From Numida meleagris (Eukaryota; Chordata; Aves; Galliformes; Numididae), in assembly GCF_002078875.1 (NCBI RefSeq), contig NC_034414.1, forward strand, positions 32,111,773 to 32,175,772: 64,000 bases of DNA, read 5' to 3'. How positions within the stretch are numbered: position 1 is the first letter of the stretch; every line of letters starts with the position of its first letter. The translations under genes were made by a program, and so were the position numbers. The notes below the pieces were generated by a model that was not told the DNA's origin, did not search any database, and saw nothing but the letters and a program-made list of their open reading frames with translations. Shown in pieces: positions 37,878 to 51,300 of this stretch.

Positions 37878-37968
37878 TAAGGACAGTGGTTGGCAACCAT
37901 GCCCGTGGCAGGGGGTTGGAGCTCGAACTTTAAGGTTCCTTCCAACCTAAGCCATTCTAATGATTCTA
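37878..37968 (+). mobile_element. CR1 LINE 3' end, short fragment
   Basis: Contains cgtggcagggggttggagct, ctttaaggttccttccaacc and a decayed terminal repeat (cattctaatgattctaat). This is an old, diverged CR1 3' UTR in plus orientation. Confidence 0.8.
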
Positions 37969-40089
37969 ATCCTGTTGCTGATCCAATGCTGTAGGACTAG
38001 ATGCTGAGAGGAACTAAATCTGTCAAACTGAAGAGTTATACTTCGGTTCTTCTGTCTCTGGACTGTCAAGGCTTGGACTCAAACCTAGGATTTCTTCTCT
38101 AGGATGGTCCCTTTCCTTTGTTCCCTTCTGCTTTTGATTCACATCGTACACACCTTGCCAAAGAATTCAGGAAAATACTTTTTGATATCTTTGGAGGAAA
38201 TAAGAGGCCAAGAAATCAGAAAACACTTTGCAGTGTAGCTGTTAGTATTTACAGAAACAGGAAGCCATCTCTTACGCTGGGCAAGGGCTGTGTAGACAGA
38301 GGAAGTCTGTTGTAATGTTCTGCTTTAACACCATTAGTGGGTTAGTGGCAAGGTATTTGCCTGGCTAGCATTTAAAGGCATAACTTGCATACATTAATGT
38401 TGTGAGGTGTCACAGTTGGTTACTCTAGAATACTCATGGGAATCCTGCTGTGTGTGAAGGAGCTCCTTGGGGCACTCCCTGCACTGCAAGAAAGTCTTTG
38501 GCCAGAGTGAGTGTAGGGGAGAGGGAGTTCCCTCTGCTGTTCCCTCTGTGTGAAACAAGCAGTTGGGTAGCTGATTCCGAAGTAAGGATTAGACTGAACT
38601 AGTATTAGTGGGGAAGGATGGGGAAGAAGGTAATAAGATGCATTATCTAGTAGTTTCTTAAATATATTTCAGTCCTAATCTTATTGTTAATACACTGGAA
38701 AAAAAAAATTGAGTAAAACAAGACTTCAGGGGAAGTGTGAAGCAGTTTCACTGGTGAAGGAACACCGGGGAACACAGATAAATTCTGAGCTCATTGTTTA
38801 AGCACAAGAAGTTAAGCTTATACTTGCTACTTATTGTGCTGGTACTTGCTGTGGCACAAGGATAGCAAAACAGACTGTCACTGTTAGTAAACGTCACTGT
38901 AACCTTTAGAGGATGCCCTAGAAAGTAGGGTGAGACCTAATTACCTTGCTTGCTTTGGAAAAGGTGGCTTGTTAACATGCCAGGACCTCAGCAGAAGACC
39001 TAAGGCTGAATGAAGTACAGTCCCTGTGTAAGAATAATTGGGTAATCCTCAGCCACCATAAATCAGTGTGATGCTCCTGAATGCAGATGCCAGCAGAGCT
39101 GCACCAGTTCTCTCAGATAAATCTAGCAATGCAGGGTAGGATAAGAAAGAAACCAGAAACAGAGTTGGAGCCCCTTTCACATCATCTGGGGCAGAGAGGA
39201 AGAAGGATGAGAGATCCAGCTTGCAGTCTGCTGAGCACTCCTGACAGAGCTCTTACAAACTGAATGCTATGTATAAATATGTTGGTGTGCCTGAGTACTA
39301 ATGAAGGGGGAGGGATGCACAACTTGTAAAGTGGGGAGAGGAAGACTGCAAATGGCGCACTAAAGGCTGCCTATAAGGAGTAAATAAAACTCCAGATACA
39401 CTCTTCAGTGTTACTTTTGCAATCTAAGACATACCTCATCTTAGACAAAATTAAAACTCCCCACTGTTGCTTAAATTTGAGAGACTTTATTTTAATCAGT
39501 CTTTAGTTAGATACTTACTCAAATAAAGCTAATACTATCTCTGGTCAAGGAACAAAAAATTGCTTTGCAAAGCGTTCATGGACAGGGTTGTTTCAAACTT
39601 AGGACAGTGCGGATTAGGTAGATGGGAGACAAATCCTGGTCTGTGACTCTTACTATCTCACATTCCTGACACATTTGCTTGTCAGATCAGAAAACACTGA
39701 GTTTCCCAGGGCTGTGGCTTGCCGGAGCACAAACCACTCTTACTATTCTTTACCTCTTTGGTTGCCTACTGCAAAACTTACAGAAAGGTCAGGGTGAAAG
39801 GAAAGCAGAGGAGTACTTGTTTCATTGGAAGCTTCCAATGTTTTGCAAAGTTGACATCAGCTCATCAATATAGCTGAGAACTTGGACCAGCAGTAAAAGG
39901 TTTACGAAGACAGTCAAACCAACTACAGGAACTCAGAGCCTGGAGCTTTGTGGCAAATATGCACCTAAGTGAAAGAAAACTTGTTGCCACTTTGGGCTAA
40001 ACTTAGCAGATGTCTTTCTATTACGTATTTTAAGTACATGTGTATTTCCCAAACTGGCTGTAACTCACATGTCTCTGTGATGTCTGGTA

Positions 40090-40138
40090 ATAGAGTTATG
40101 ACTTTAAAGGTCCCTTCCAACTCTGAGGATTCTATGAA
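40090..40138 (+). mobile_element. CR1 LINE 3' end, very short fragment
   Basis: Only the last ~50 bp are visible: ctttaaaggtcccttccaac followed by ggattctatgaa. It matches the CR1 terminal region in plus orientation. The short length lowers certainty. Confidence 0.65.
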
Positions 40139-40235
40139 GATAGAACTCTAAAAATGTATTGTAGTGGAAATGCTAAGTCATGGACTGAAGCAGTGATGGA
40201 GCACCTGGTGGGAAGGCAGGGCCAACCCAGGGGAG

Positions 40236-40260
40236 CTCAGGTGCATGCAATGCACCTGAG
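40236..40260. repeat. Perfect 11-bp palindrome with 3-nt loop
   Basis: CTCAGGTGCAT (40236-40246), loop gca, ATGCACCTGAG (40250-40260). It lies in a GC-richer block (about 40190-40380) that stands out from AT-rich flanks and may be an unrecognised repeat copy. Confidence 0.9.
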
Positions 40261-41711
40261 TGACTGGAAGGAGTGGAGCCAGGATCTAACCCTTCCTAGA
40301 CCTCATTTAAGGGTTGGCAGTGGAGGTGAGGGTATCTCTCTTGTGATCCCTGCCTACCTAAGGCCTTCCAAGGGTAAGTAGCTTTTCTTCCTTTGTTTCT
40401 GCATCCACAGCTGCTGTGTTTGGGCTTGTTCTCATTTGCTACAGCCTAGGATTGTGCCATGCAGCTACTATTGCTGTACTTTCCATCACATTACAGCATT
40501 ACATGTATAAACAATTGTCTTTGAGAAGAGAAGAAAAAGAATTAGATGAAGAAATGATGACTTGGGGATAAACTGCATGTAGGCAAAATAAAGAACCCCA
40601 GCCTAAACAGAAGACATCAACTTGTCATTATGGGAATATATTTGCAGGGATCTTGTAAAGAAGGTACTGTATTTCTAAAAGCAGGAAAAAGTAATAGCAA
40701 ATTGGAAGAAACTATTGCAGAGTAACGACTATGATAATAAATCTCAAAACTTTTCACAAAAAAATTGGAAGAGCTTGAGGTGTATAGCTGAGAGAAAAAT
40801 ACTCAAATATGGAGAAGGTCAGAGAAGGAATGCAGCTGTCCGAGTCTCTGTATTCACTTAGAATTGAATGAGATGTAACAGGCTTATTGTATAGAAAAAA
40901 GTTCAGGCAGTGGAAGATTTTTCTAACCAAATAAAGATGGGTAGTGGAATGGATTCCTGTAATATTTTTTTTTTTTTTAAGAATAAGTTATACAGCTCTT
41001 CAGGCTGATCTGTATAGCTGGACTTGCCTCAGGAAGGATGGAACTGTCTCCAGATCCACCTGCACCTACATGTTCTTTTTAAGATGTATAGTCAGACCAT
41101 TTTTTTCTAAAAGTGTTTATCCATTTCTATGTAATGCAATGCCAAACACACTGAAGATACTTAAAGTGCATATGGATATAAAATGATCAGACTCATTCTT
41201 TTTTCCACTCATTACAGAGTTACTGTGCTGAGGCAGAGTACGAAATGGAGAGTGTGATGTGAATGCCTGTTATAGAAAAGACAAATGGATTTTTTTTTTT
41301 TGGAGGGGTGGGGGGACTATTTCTATACCATTTTTGTTTTCAGATACCTTGCATTCCCACAGTGGTCTTCTGCTGAAAATTTCAAAGTGCTTTTAGAAAT
41401 GCTCGTAACACCTCTGAAGCACTTCCAGCTTCACATTGAAGATAGAGCCCAGAAAAGAACAGTTCAAGCTCTAAAACCTGCTGGCTCTATGCAGGACCCT
41501 GTGCAGGATTCTCAGTGTATAGCTCATCCACTTGTCCCTGCCATGCCTGTCAACGTCACTGCTACTTGTCAACTCACAGAAATGTCTTCGTATGCATCTC
41601 ACCACTTAAACAAGGAATACCACTATGTTAGATAGGGGTACATGCACAAAGACATCTTACAAAAAGCAAAAAATAACTGTCTCTTTTGTAAGAGAAAGGG
41701 TAGCTGGTTTT

Positions 41712-41740
41712 TAGTAGTAGTAGTAGTAATAATAATTATA
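41712..41740 (+). repeat. TAG/TAA trinucleotide repeat
   Basis: Five TAG units followed by TAA units and an AT-rich tail. Confidence 0.9.
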
Positions 41741-42026
41741 TATAGTAAGTATATTTATAAATCAATAAATGTACAAAACATCTGTATCTCAATGTCATTT
41801 CTCCTTAGGGCAGGGACCCAGGGAGACTTTGCAGATGTTAATACAGCCCATTGGATCAAACAAACATTGATCCAGGTAAGAACTGCTCATTGATAGTATC
41901 AAATGAATATTATGTATCATAAGTCACACATCCATGTCTTTATGCTACATTTATACAGTTTGGAAGCCTGAACTTGCATAAAGTTTGTAACCTTGACTCA
42001 CTGATCATCTTGCATTTCTTAAGAAA

Positions 42027-42075
42027 TAATTAATACCATTACTGTTTCAGTAATGTCAGTAATTAATACCATTAC
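42027..42075. repeat. 16-bp direct repeat enclosing a hairpin
   Basis: TAATTAATACCATTAC occurs at 42027-42042 and again at 42060-42075 (33-bp period). Between and overlapping the copies, CATTACTG (42037-42044) and CAGTAATG (42048-42055) form an 8-bp stem with a 3-nt loop. Confidence 0.9.
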
Positions 42076-45000
42076 ATTTTCTCTAGAAAGTCCTGTAATT
42101 GTTATCTGATTGCTTCATATGCCTGCTTTATGATGAATATTTGTGTAATGCGGATGGCAGATGCTGTGTGAATGCATCTCCATGTTCATACTATTTAAAC
42201 TAGGAAAGTTCTTAGAGGTAACTATGGTACTGGACATCAAGTTAAATTTTTAAAATGTCATTATACATAACTAAAAAACAAAAATACTTGCTGGTACTAG
42301 GTGGATTCATTTTCTATGAAAACTTAACTTCGCACTAACATGCCTTATAATGCCCTTCATGATATTGTTGTTAGAGGCAACAGTGGAAAGTATTTACACA
42401 ATATAGGCAGAAAAACTCCTCCTTGGAATAAGAATAACCTTAGCCAAGGATATTTCTCTAAGAATTAATAACCAGCTGGGGTTAATGGTCACTGGCTTCA
42501 CCTTAGGCCCTCAATTAATTCCTGAACCTCAACTGTTATTACCTAATTGACTTAGTTTCATTTCATTTTAACATTTCAAAGTGATCTTCCTAAAATCACC
42601 CTGACAGAGTAACATGGTCTCTGCAGATGCACACTGACATGGTTTCAATATTGTTACTTTGTCTCCATGCACTTGCATTGACATTTCATTTTGTTTTGAC
42701 ATCACGATGCCACATCTATGGATCTGTGCAGATGACATGTGATTGTTCACGTTAGGTGAAAGCCAGGAGTGAGGGAGAAAGTCCATGAGGAGAGCCTGAT
42801 GTCTTTGAGGACATCAGGTCAGCTAAAAGCTGCTGAGCGGAACTATTGCTAATATTGCGAATAATTGCTATAATTGTGAGTGTGATTTTTATATCGTAAA
42901 GGGAAGAAAGTCAGGTAAAACTTCACTTGAAATCTTCCAGTCTTTTTCCTTACTAATAAATTTTTTAAATTGACTTAGATCAACTTAAAAAAAAAATGTG
43001 GCCTGAAAAACATACCAGGTAATGCATTTAAAAAGAGGTTATTTGATATTATGTTCCACATTTTATTTTAGGCTGCAAATAAATTATGCAGATCTTGTGT
43101 TCCAGTAGCATAATATCAACACAGCTAGCTGAGTACTATAAGATGCAATCTAAATAAAAAAAAAAGGACTCGTGATAAAAATAGGACATCAAAATGAAGT
43201 CTCTTTATTATGTGGAAAAGTTTTCACAAAGTCTTTTGAAGCTCTTTGATCCAGCTTTGAAATAATTTCAGTAGATTACTATTGTACAAAACCCAAAATT
43301 TATAGTAGCTGACCTAAGCTGCTCTTTGTATAACAGCCATATATGAAACAATAGCAGGAAAGTGAAAAACAGAAGGGGGACTGAAACTGCTCTGTTTATT
43401 ATTTAGCTCATAATTACATCTTCCTTATTTAATCTTTTGAATCCTGGCGTGTTCTTAATAATACAGCTTCAAATAATATTTACTATACACAGGAGAGTTA
43501 GTTTTGAGTAACGCATTTAGACTATCCAAACTTTGTGTAAGTTGTGACCTTTCCCTAACCTAAGCAAGGTCTATGTTATACAGATTGTACTAGATAGAAG
43601 GTTTCTCTATAAATGGTGAGGTTGCTGCCAAGCTCCCATTGTTAGCTAGCTCATTTTTCAGCAGGCTCACTTTAAGTTCCTATCACACAACTGTAAAGAG
43701 CAAGCCCTTGAGGTTTCTTCTTTTGTCAACGTAATAAAACAGTTATTTCTGAATAACCTGCAAATCTGCAACAAATGGCCCTCTGTGACTTAGAATAACA
43801 TGATAGGTGTAACTTCCTTTTGTTTTTGCAGGGAGGCAGCTCTTCTATTCCATTTTACATTAATACTCGAGCAGCATAGGTCTTAACATAACCTCATGTC
43901 TGAAATAATGAGCGCGTTTCTGTAACAACCTGTTCTTGCTTACCATTCACCAGCTAACTGCAGAGGATGCTGTTAGAAGCAAGTTAAATAGACTACTTCA
44001 GCTTAAGTAAAAGGAAGAATTGAGTTTAATTCCATTTTTTTTTCCTTCACCCTGGAGTAGTAATAAGCAGCTCTGGTAAATGAGAGCAACCTGTATGATG
44101 TACAAGATTTTGCCAAACAACTGTGGTTTGAAAACAGGGAGCTAGCCATGTTTTCCCTTCTGAGCCAAGGAGATTTTGGTAGAGAAGGGGAGCTAAACAT
44201 TTTGCTTCCTTAGACCTTCTTGCAGAAGTGCTGCTCAAGCTCTGCATGAACTTGCAGAAAAGCAGTGGCTTTAACGTTACAACTAAATATATATTGTATA
44301 GGCTATGTCTATTTTCTAGTACAGATGCACTGCTGACAGCCCTTTGTGCAACTCTACACTAGAAACCGGAATGATTAAACTGCTCTAGGGCTCTCTCTAC
44401 ATCTCCAACCTGTGAAAATGACCTATACTGTGCACTAAGAGAATGAAGAGCAATGTTACACTGCTTCTGCATTACAACACAGTGTGATAGAGGGACATGT
44501 GAGACACTTTGCCTGGTACCTAAAGCTGCTATTTAAGTTAGGGTCAATCCAAAATTACTTGAGATGGTGGGTGAGACTGACCACATGCAGAACTGGAAAC
44601 AGCACTCCTCAGATGTAGTTGCAGAAACAGGCAATAGAAAACATAGATTCTTCAAAGGGGAAATGAGGGCAAATGGAAGGATACTAAAGAAGTGAATGAG
44701 AAACTGTTAAATAAGATGGAAAATCAAAAGAGCAGGAATTAAAGGGAAAGGGTAAGAGCCATGGATAGTCTTCTCTAATAGTCTCCATGGTAGAGAAGAT
44801 TCAAAACATGGTGGAAAAAAACTGAAAGCAAGTTCTAGGAAAGAGTGAGTTTTTTTTAATGAGAAAATACAACAGAATAGGATAAAAATTACTTCTGAAC
44901 TATTGATACTATTATTTTGATTAAAAAAAAATTAGTGAGGTAAGCAGAGGAAGGTATTTGGTCCTTTTTCTTCAGCTTATGATCAAGAAGTTTTGTTTAG

Positions 45001-45780
45001 CTTGGATCTGGTTCTAGGGAGAGATTATTAAACTCGTGCTAATAATGATCTCCCAGAATATGGGAATGCTAAACATGTTTTCTTTTTAGTTTGCACTGTT
45101 GTACACTCAATGTGTCCTGCAACAATTATGCTGTTACTCCTATATGAGGAAACTTTAGTTCCATGTTCAACACAGTTGCACCAATTTCTAAAGCTACAAA
45201 CACAGTCACAGAGCCTTTTGGAAGAGCAGATGCTTGGCAAGTCTATATACACCAGTGAGAACATCATTCAGTTTTATGCATGCTTCTGTTTTCTGGCATG
45301 GCATAATTCCTTAGCACACTCCACAGAATACTCCATAAAACTGGATTTGACTTTAATGTTAGAGTTCTAATGACTACAGCAATGTTTAACAAACAGAACA
45401 AAAACCAAACAACTCCCAGAGAAACAGTACTCTCTTTAATATTAAAAGTTGATGTTTACATCTGATAGACAGGAAATATACAAAGGAGGTTTTCTTGCAA
45501 GATACAGGTAGAGATAACAAGGCAGTTTTAATTCTTATAATGTCTTTTTTTTTTAACCATTATAAGCAGCAATGCAGCATAATTTTTTTGTGGTGGCAAA
45601 GCTTGCTTGGTTGCATGTGATTAAATTAGTACAGCATGTATTTCTTTTGTGTTTTATTTCATTTTCATTCTAATAGATAGATTCTTAAAGGGGGTGATAT
45701 ATACATAGATTAGGTTGGAACTTTGATTAAAGACAGCTGTACTGCTTTCCAACCTGTTATGTCACAGCATTAGGTAAAGG

Positions 45781-45816
45781 AATAAATAAACAAATACAAG
45801 GCTAACCTGATTTATT
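45781..45816 (-). terminator. Candidate CDIN1 polyadenylation site
   Basis: On the minus strand, AATAAATAAATC (from 45820 downward) is followed by TTGTATTTGTTTATTTATT, which fits a poly(A) signal plus a downstream GU/U-rich element. A nearer AATAAA at 47575-47570 is an alternative but lacks a clear GU-rich partner. Position relative to the stop codon is the only link to CDIN1. Confidence 0.3.
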
Positions 45817-48183
45817 TATGTGTCCCCACATAAATTTGGTTAATGTAAAAACAAATAAAGCAAAGCTTTGATGGAGGTTGAGCAGAATTTTCAACATCTG
45901 TGCTGAAAAATTTAATTTATTAAAAAAAACCAACAGCATTAGTGCACCATGTAAGAGCTGATTTAAATGATTTCATGCAACACAAAGCATATGCACTAGC
46001 TAAAACAAATCCAGTTTGCCCTTAAAACCTATTTCATATAGACATCCATTACTCCTAAGTTTTCTTACTATAATAATGTTCAGTTCTTAAAAAAGAATTA
46101 ATTATCTTCTTGATTTTGCACACTCCACTAACCTAAACCACAGTTAAAAGTCCCAGGGGCAGCAACACCTTAAATGCAGCAACATCCAACAGGTACACTT
46201 CACCGACTGCTTCTCTGTATCTTTATCTCTCCAGCTTTATGCATCTTCACATAGAATAAGCTAAGCACAGTACCACAAGTGGTTGAATATAAAAGAGTTG
46301 CAGGTGTTTGAATATTTTTTAAAGTAAATCTTTTCACTACTACACATTCAAAACTAAGAAAATTATCTCTACGCACCAGCAACTCACTATAGCAGAGCTA
46401 TACTCGTGCATCTCTGCAACAAGGGACAAGCACTAAGGCTAGAGGCATTTTACTCCTGACAATGAAAGACTTGTCAAAATGATAAAACTCCTTTCTAATG
46501 CTTACCAAAAAGTTTTGAAGTGAGAACTTAAAGTTCAAAATAAAAATACTGCATATGCATCTGAAAAAAAACTGAATAGTAGTAATATTTTTCTTTTAAC
46601 TCAAAGTAAGACCGCAAATAGTTTGCATGTCATTTTTGAAATCATACAGATTCACGAACTATCACTTCAACTGAAAAAAGACGACAAATAAAACATCACT
46701 GTGCTTAAAGACCCTTTTCTTATGGAAGAGGTTATCAACTTGTGCTTTAAGGGGACTGCTATCACACCTCTAATTCCAGGACAGATCTGTACCTCTGCCT
46801 AACTTCTGTGAAAATCTGAACATGGTGAGCATACATCCAAACTTTTGTTTGACTCTAAAAATACTTTGTCCTTTCTTGAATGTCTGTTAGTAAAGAAAAG
46901 AGTAATAAATAGTGTCAAGCACCATTAACTTTTTTTCATTAAGAAATCTCCAACTCAGAGAGGAAAACTGAGACTAAACACTGCCGCCTGAGTGGTGGTG
47001 AGCATACAGAGAGAATGAGTTTGAACCCTCCAGGACTTGAAGGAGGGCTAACACCCACCTCACCGTACCTCCAATCTTGGTGGTTCCAGCAGGAGGAAAA
47101 TGATGCTTTTACAAGAATACACAAGTACTCAGGAAACTTACACCTATTTGTATGCTTTATCTGTCCAGTGCTGTTTTATCTTTTTTTCACTCCCCTTCTT
47201 CAACTCCAGGAAGATAATCTTCAGAAATAAGCCATGTAGAGAGCCTCCGTATGTTGTTCTTTTAGACTTCAGCATGCCAGAAAATTGCATGTTGCAGTAC
47301 CTACAGGGGTTATGAACAGATTCCTTGCTTAAAGCCAATTAAGACAAAAACTACAAGGTATGGATTCCTGGAGGGGAGAGAGGGGTAGGAAGACAAAGCA
47401 GAAGTTATTTTGGAATCATTCAACTTTTATAAAAAAGAAATTAATACATGCTACACAGCTCGCAGGCTAATATACTTGAGATTAATCTTCGCTTTTCACC
47501 TCCACTCCCTAAAAGCCACCTAACTCTAATTTTTTTTTTTAAACAGTTAACTTGAGATTCTATTGCTTTTTTATTTTTTGTAAAAGCAATCAGACAGCAG
47601 TGAAACACATACACCAACTATTGTCTCAAAACGTGGCCATCTACTGTTACAGCCAGAAATTATATGATCCTCTTTTACCAGTTAGGCTCTACGTGCTATG
47701 CACTGTATTTGTTTTAAGCCCCAGAATAACAGCGTTTACCAATTTTCCACATTAGTGCAGGTGTTTCAGCTAGATCACTAATATCAAAAAAACTTGTGAG
47801 TGAAACCTTAAAGAAGTCCTGTGTTTTAAAAAGTGACTGTAACAGAAATAAGTACTGGAAGTTGCACCTCTCAGCCTCTGCGTTTTTTTCTTTGTTTAAA
47901 TTGCTAGAAGCCGCCATCCGGAAGGAAGAAAGATTACGAGTATCTAGAAACTAGCTGTTTGACAGAAACAGAAATGCTGATAATGAGTGGGTTGTGTCTG
48001 TCTTTTTTGGCTGATCACAACAGAGGTCTGAAGCAAAACAGAAACTCTTGATATATTTGTGTAAAGAGGCAGTAGCATAAGCATGGGCAGCAGGAGTTCA
48101 ACTGAAGTTCAGGGCAGATGCTGCTATTAGTTTACACTGCAGGAAAGTAAAATTGCTTCCGGATTTACCTCTTCCTCCCACCA
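45811..48183 (-). other. CDIN1: Probable CDIN1 3' UTR and immediate downstream sequence
   Basis: On the minus strand this follows the CDIN1 stop codon directly. No coding potential is visible. The end of the transcript is not certain. Minus-strand AATAAA hexamers occur at 47575-47570 and at 45816-45811. The second is followed within 30 nt by a T/GT-rich stretch of the kind found downstream of cleavage sites, so I take it as the outer bound. RNA 3'-end data would settle which is used. Confidence 0.4.
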
Positions 48184-48319
48184 TCAGTGCTGAGCCATGC
48201 TGTGTCGCAGAGTCACAATGTCAGTAGGAAAGCAGTCTTTTAGCAGGATGCCACGTTCACGATGGCAGTCCAGCTCTTCAATAAATCCATACCAGTAGAT
48301 GACTAATCCAGGGCCAAAT
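48184..48319 (-). CDS. CDIN1: CDIN1 (C15orf41 orthologue), last coding exon
   Basis: Read on the minus strand, a 136-nt exon follows a splice acceptor (...gcttgatag, AG at 48321-48320). It completes a split Arg codon, then encodes 44 residues and a TGA stop at 48186-48184. The peptide starts [18 protein letters not shown] and ends [22 protein letters not shown] recognise this as the C-terminus of CDIN1, matching about residues 239-281 of the human protein with a few substitutions (from memory). Known biology: CDIN1 is a predicted PD-(D/E)XK-type nuclease that binds codanin-1 (CDAN1) and is mutated in congenital dyserythropoietic anaemia type Ib. The catalytic residues lie in upstream exons that are not visible here; this exon belongs to the C-terminal part, which I recall as being involved in codanin-1 binding. 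The reading ends with two residues (QH) beyond my recollection of the human end. The exon is too short to appear as a long open frame and is identified by homology plus splice signal. The gene is partial in this window. Confidence 0.93.
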
Positions 48320-51300
48320 CTATCAAGCAAAAAGAATTTATGTGATTGTGTAAGCTGAACTTCAATTCCTCACCTCTGCAATTCCAACACAAGTAAATCT
48401 TCTATTAATAGCACTACAGAATTGGAGACAGTATTTGACCTCCATTTAGTTTTCAAATTTTAATCAATGTTGAATTGATATATATATCATTAATGCCAGA
48501 TTCCATGAATACAAATGATATTTAGAGACTCAATCTACAATAGTTTGTTTTTCTTGCATACTCTGCCCAAATCAGTAAAAACAGACTTGTATCTTAAGTA
48601 TTAAATAACATTTAGTAACTTCGATCTAAAAGAAGTTTCTCTTGCCATGGACTCAGGTTTTTCAGTTTTGGACATACATGCATTAAAAATACATAGGGGT
48701 TGATGCAAATCCCCATTCACACAACTTACAATACCATGAAGATCAACAATGAATCCTTAAAATAGAATTTCTACAATGAATTACTACTCAGGTAATTATT
48801 AGTGTAAAACAGAATTCATAAAGAAGCAGAAAGTTTCTGCTGTAATGTCTGAAATGTGCCTGAGGAATTCCTCCAATATTACTGGCTCTGACTGATCCCC
48901 ACCAGGCAATCTCAGGAAGTAGCCCTGTGGACTATTTTACCCATCAGGAAGTTCAGACCTTCAGGCTGGGTTCATAAAGAAGTAATCACTATCAATCACT
49001 GTGTACTGCGATATGTTTTGCACATCAGTTTCACGTTTTTCCTACTGAGAGCACTTAATTAAAGGGCAGCACTACTTTTGGTGTAGTGTTGCAGGAATTT
49101 TACAGTGAAATCATAAATTATGAATGTTGGGTTAGTAAAAGGATGTCTAAAAACAGAACTGCTTTCTGTAGTCTAGCATTACAGCAGTCTGTACAACATT
49201 AGGCCAAAAAGCTTTTCCTTTCCCTGATTTATTATATGCTGCAGTGAACTTGCCAAAAACAACAGAGCAGGATGAGCTGTTAGATACCGTCTGTACAAGA
49301 AAAAGTTCAATAGAATGTCATGTAATGGTTTATACTCAGAGCTGTGCTTAGTACTCAACCAATATGGCAGCTAGTTTTTGATAAATATAATAAAAATGTG
49401 CTGGGGGGGATGAACAGTAACCTAAATGTCCATTCAGCAGACAACCCATGCACTCAGAGATGTGGGTAGTGGCAGACTGGCTTCATTAGGATGGTTTGTT
49501 CAACAGTGGAGGGAAAACTCTATTTGATGTGCTCATGTAATGGAACAGGCATCAAAGGAAGAAGAAACCCCTGTGGCTTCCTCCTGCCATTTCAATTAGA
49601 TATGGTAGTCTTTTACCTAAAACTGCTGCATAGTGTTGCAACATTTTGGTTTATGGCTACTGCTCTCCAACTTAGAAGTGGCTGCAGTTCAGTGGCAAAG
49701 TAAATTACCCTGCCGCATAGCTGAAGCCACACTGACAAACACGATTTCTGCAACTAAAAGATGCCAATTGAAACTGGAAAGGCAAAAATGGTGACAAATC
49801 CAGTCACGCTATCTAGTGTACTCCAGCATGCTTAGTATTGAATCAAGCACAGACAAAAAAAAAAGTAACGCAAAAGGATGATTACTAAGTTTTCTCTGGT
49901 TGGCCAAAAGCCTCTGCATCCACTGCCTGAGGATTTCTCTCCATTCCCACTTCGAGGTTCAAGTGGGACCTCACCAGAACAAGTGAGGTCCTACCTGTAG
50001 CAAGGAGCAAAGGGCACGTGGAGATGCACTTATGTACCAACCAGAGTTGTTTTAAAAGCTAAAATCTCCAAGCAGGCCTTACATTTCTACTGCAATACTT
50101 TGTGCAGGTATGTAAGTGAGTACTTACTCATTAGTAGTGTGTGCCAGATAAAAAACTTGATGAGCCCAAGCTCATTTTGCTCTGTGTGGCCTTCTGAATC
50201 CCTTGGTCACACCACAAAAAGCATTTGCTATATATTAACTCACAATTTTTTACTTAAATTAACATTTTGAGACTCCTCAAAAAAGATTGTCTATCATCTC
50301 ATCATTACAGAAAATCAGATTTTCAGGAATACCATTTGCTGAAAAAACTGTTGAAAAACGCCAAATTTGATTGTAAACTTTACATACAGGAACAGCCTCA
50401 TATTGCTAGCTGCAAGAGCAACTACATCTTCAGCATGAAAAAATACATCAGTCCTACTTTTGTCTGTGTCAGTATTTACCCTGTGTTACCTAAGTTGCAC
50501 ACTAAGCTTTCCACTGTATTGTATCATACCTTCTGTTATAGCCATATGTGCTATCACACAAGAAACTTCCCATACTTTTGTTTAAAAACACTTAAGTGGA
50601 GTACTTAAGACCAAAATTAACTTGTTGTCACATTAAGCATTTGCCTCTGCCGACCAGGAACTCCTGCTGCTAAAGTGCTAATTTCCCTCTCATTAACACC
50701 CAGAGTTGGCAAATCAGAAACAATGCCACTGGTTAATTACTGCTGCCTTAATTTGAAAAGACACTTAACCTTTTTGTGTAAGGGGGTGAGGTATGGAAGC
50801 TTAACCTAGAAGTAAGAACTATTCTTTTCAGTTTGATTCCTTTCCTAAGTGCTCCTATGACACCATGAAGAATGAAAACTCAGTGTCGTAAATTGTAGAG
50901 CAAAGCTGAAAATTTATATCTGCATTTAACAAATTGGTGACTAACTTCTGATTACAAAGAAAATAAACGGAAGTGACAGCAATACTTCGTACTGCTATGG
51001 AAAGGCAACGCATTTAGTAGCGAAGAGGAGAAAAAAAAACTTTGAACATACCAAATGGTTCTAACACCACATTACTGCTATACACGATATAGACCAGGTT
51101 ATCTCCTTTCATGGAGAATATGTGCTGTTTGAAGAAGGTTTAACCTTAAAATGAAAAAGCAAGCTTATAATATATGTAACTAACTATAGACTCCTATGGA
51201 TTTCGCTCTTGCTCAGATAACTTGTATAATATCCTACCTATACGTAAGTTGTGTTTTGACTCCCTTCCTCTGTCTTTAGTTCTTATCCCGAAAAGTTTAG

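Larger units (their letters stand above)
34743..45780. other. Gene-free AT-rich sequence downstream of CDIN1
   Basis: No exon recognised. It contains two CR1 fragments (37.9 and 40.1 kb), the 40.24-kb palindrome, the TAG repeat and the 42.03-kb direct repeat. The plus-strand open frame at 41285-41635 has no family resemblance. Confidence 0.5.

Noticed and set aside
45700..45770. Possible ancient CR1 tail (aggttggaactttgatt ... ctttccaacctg)
   Set aside because: Similarity is limited to two short words with unmatched sequence between.
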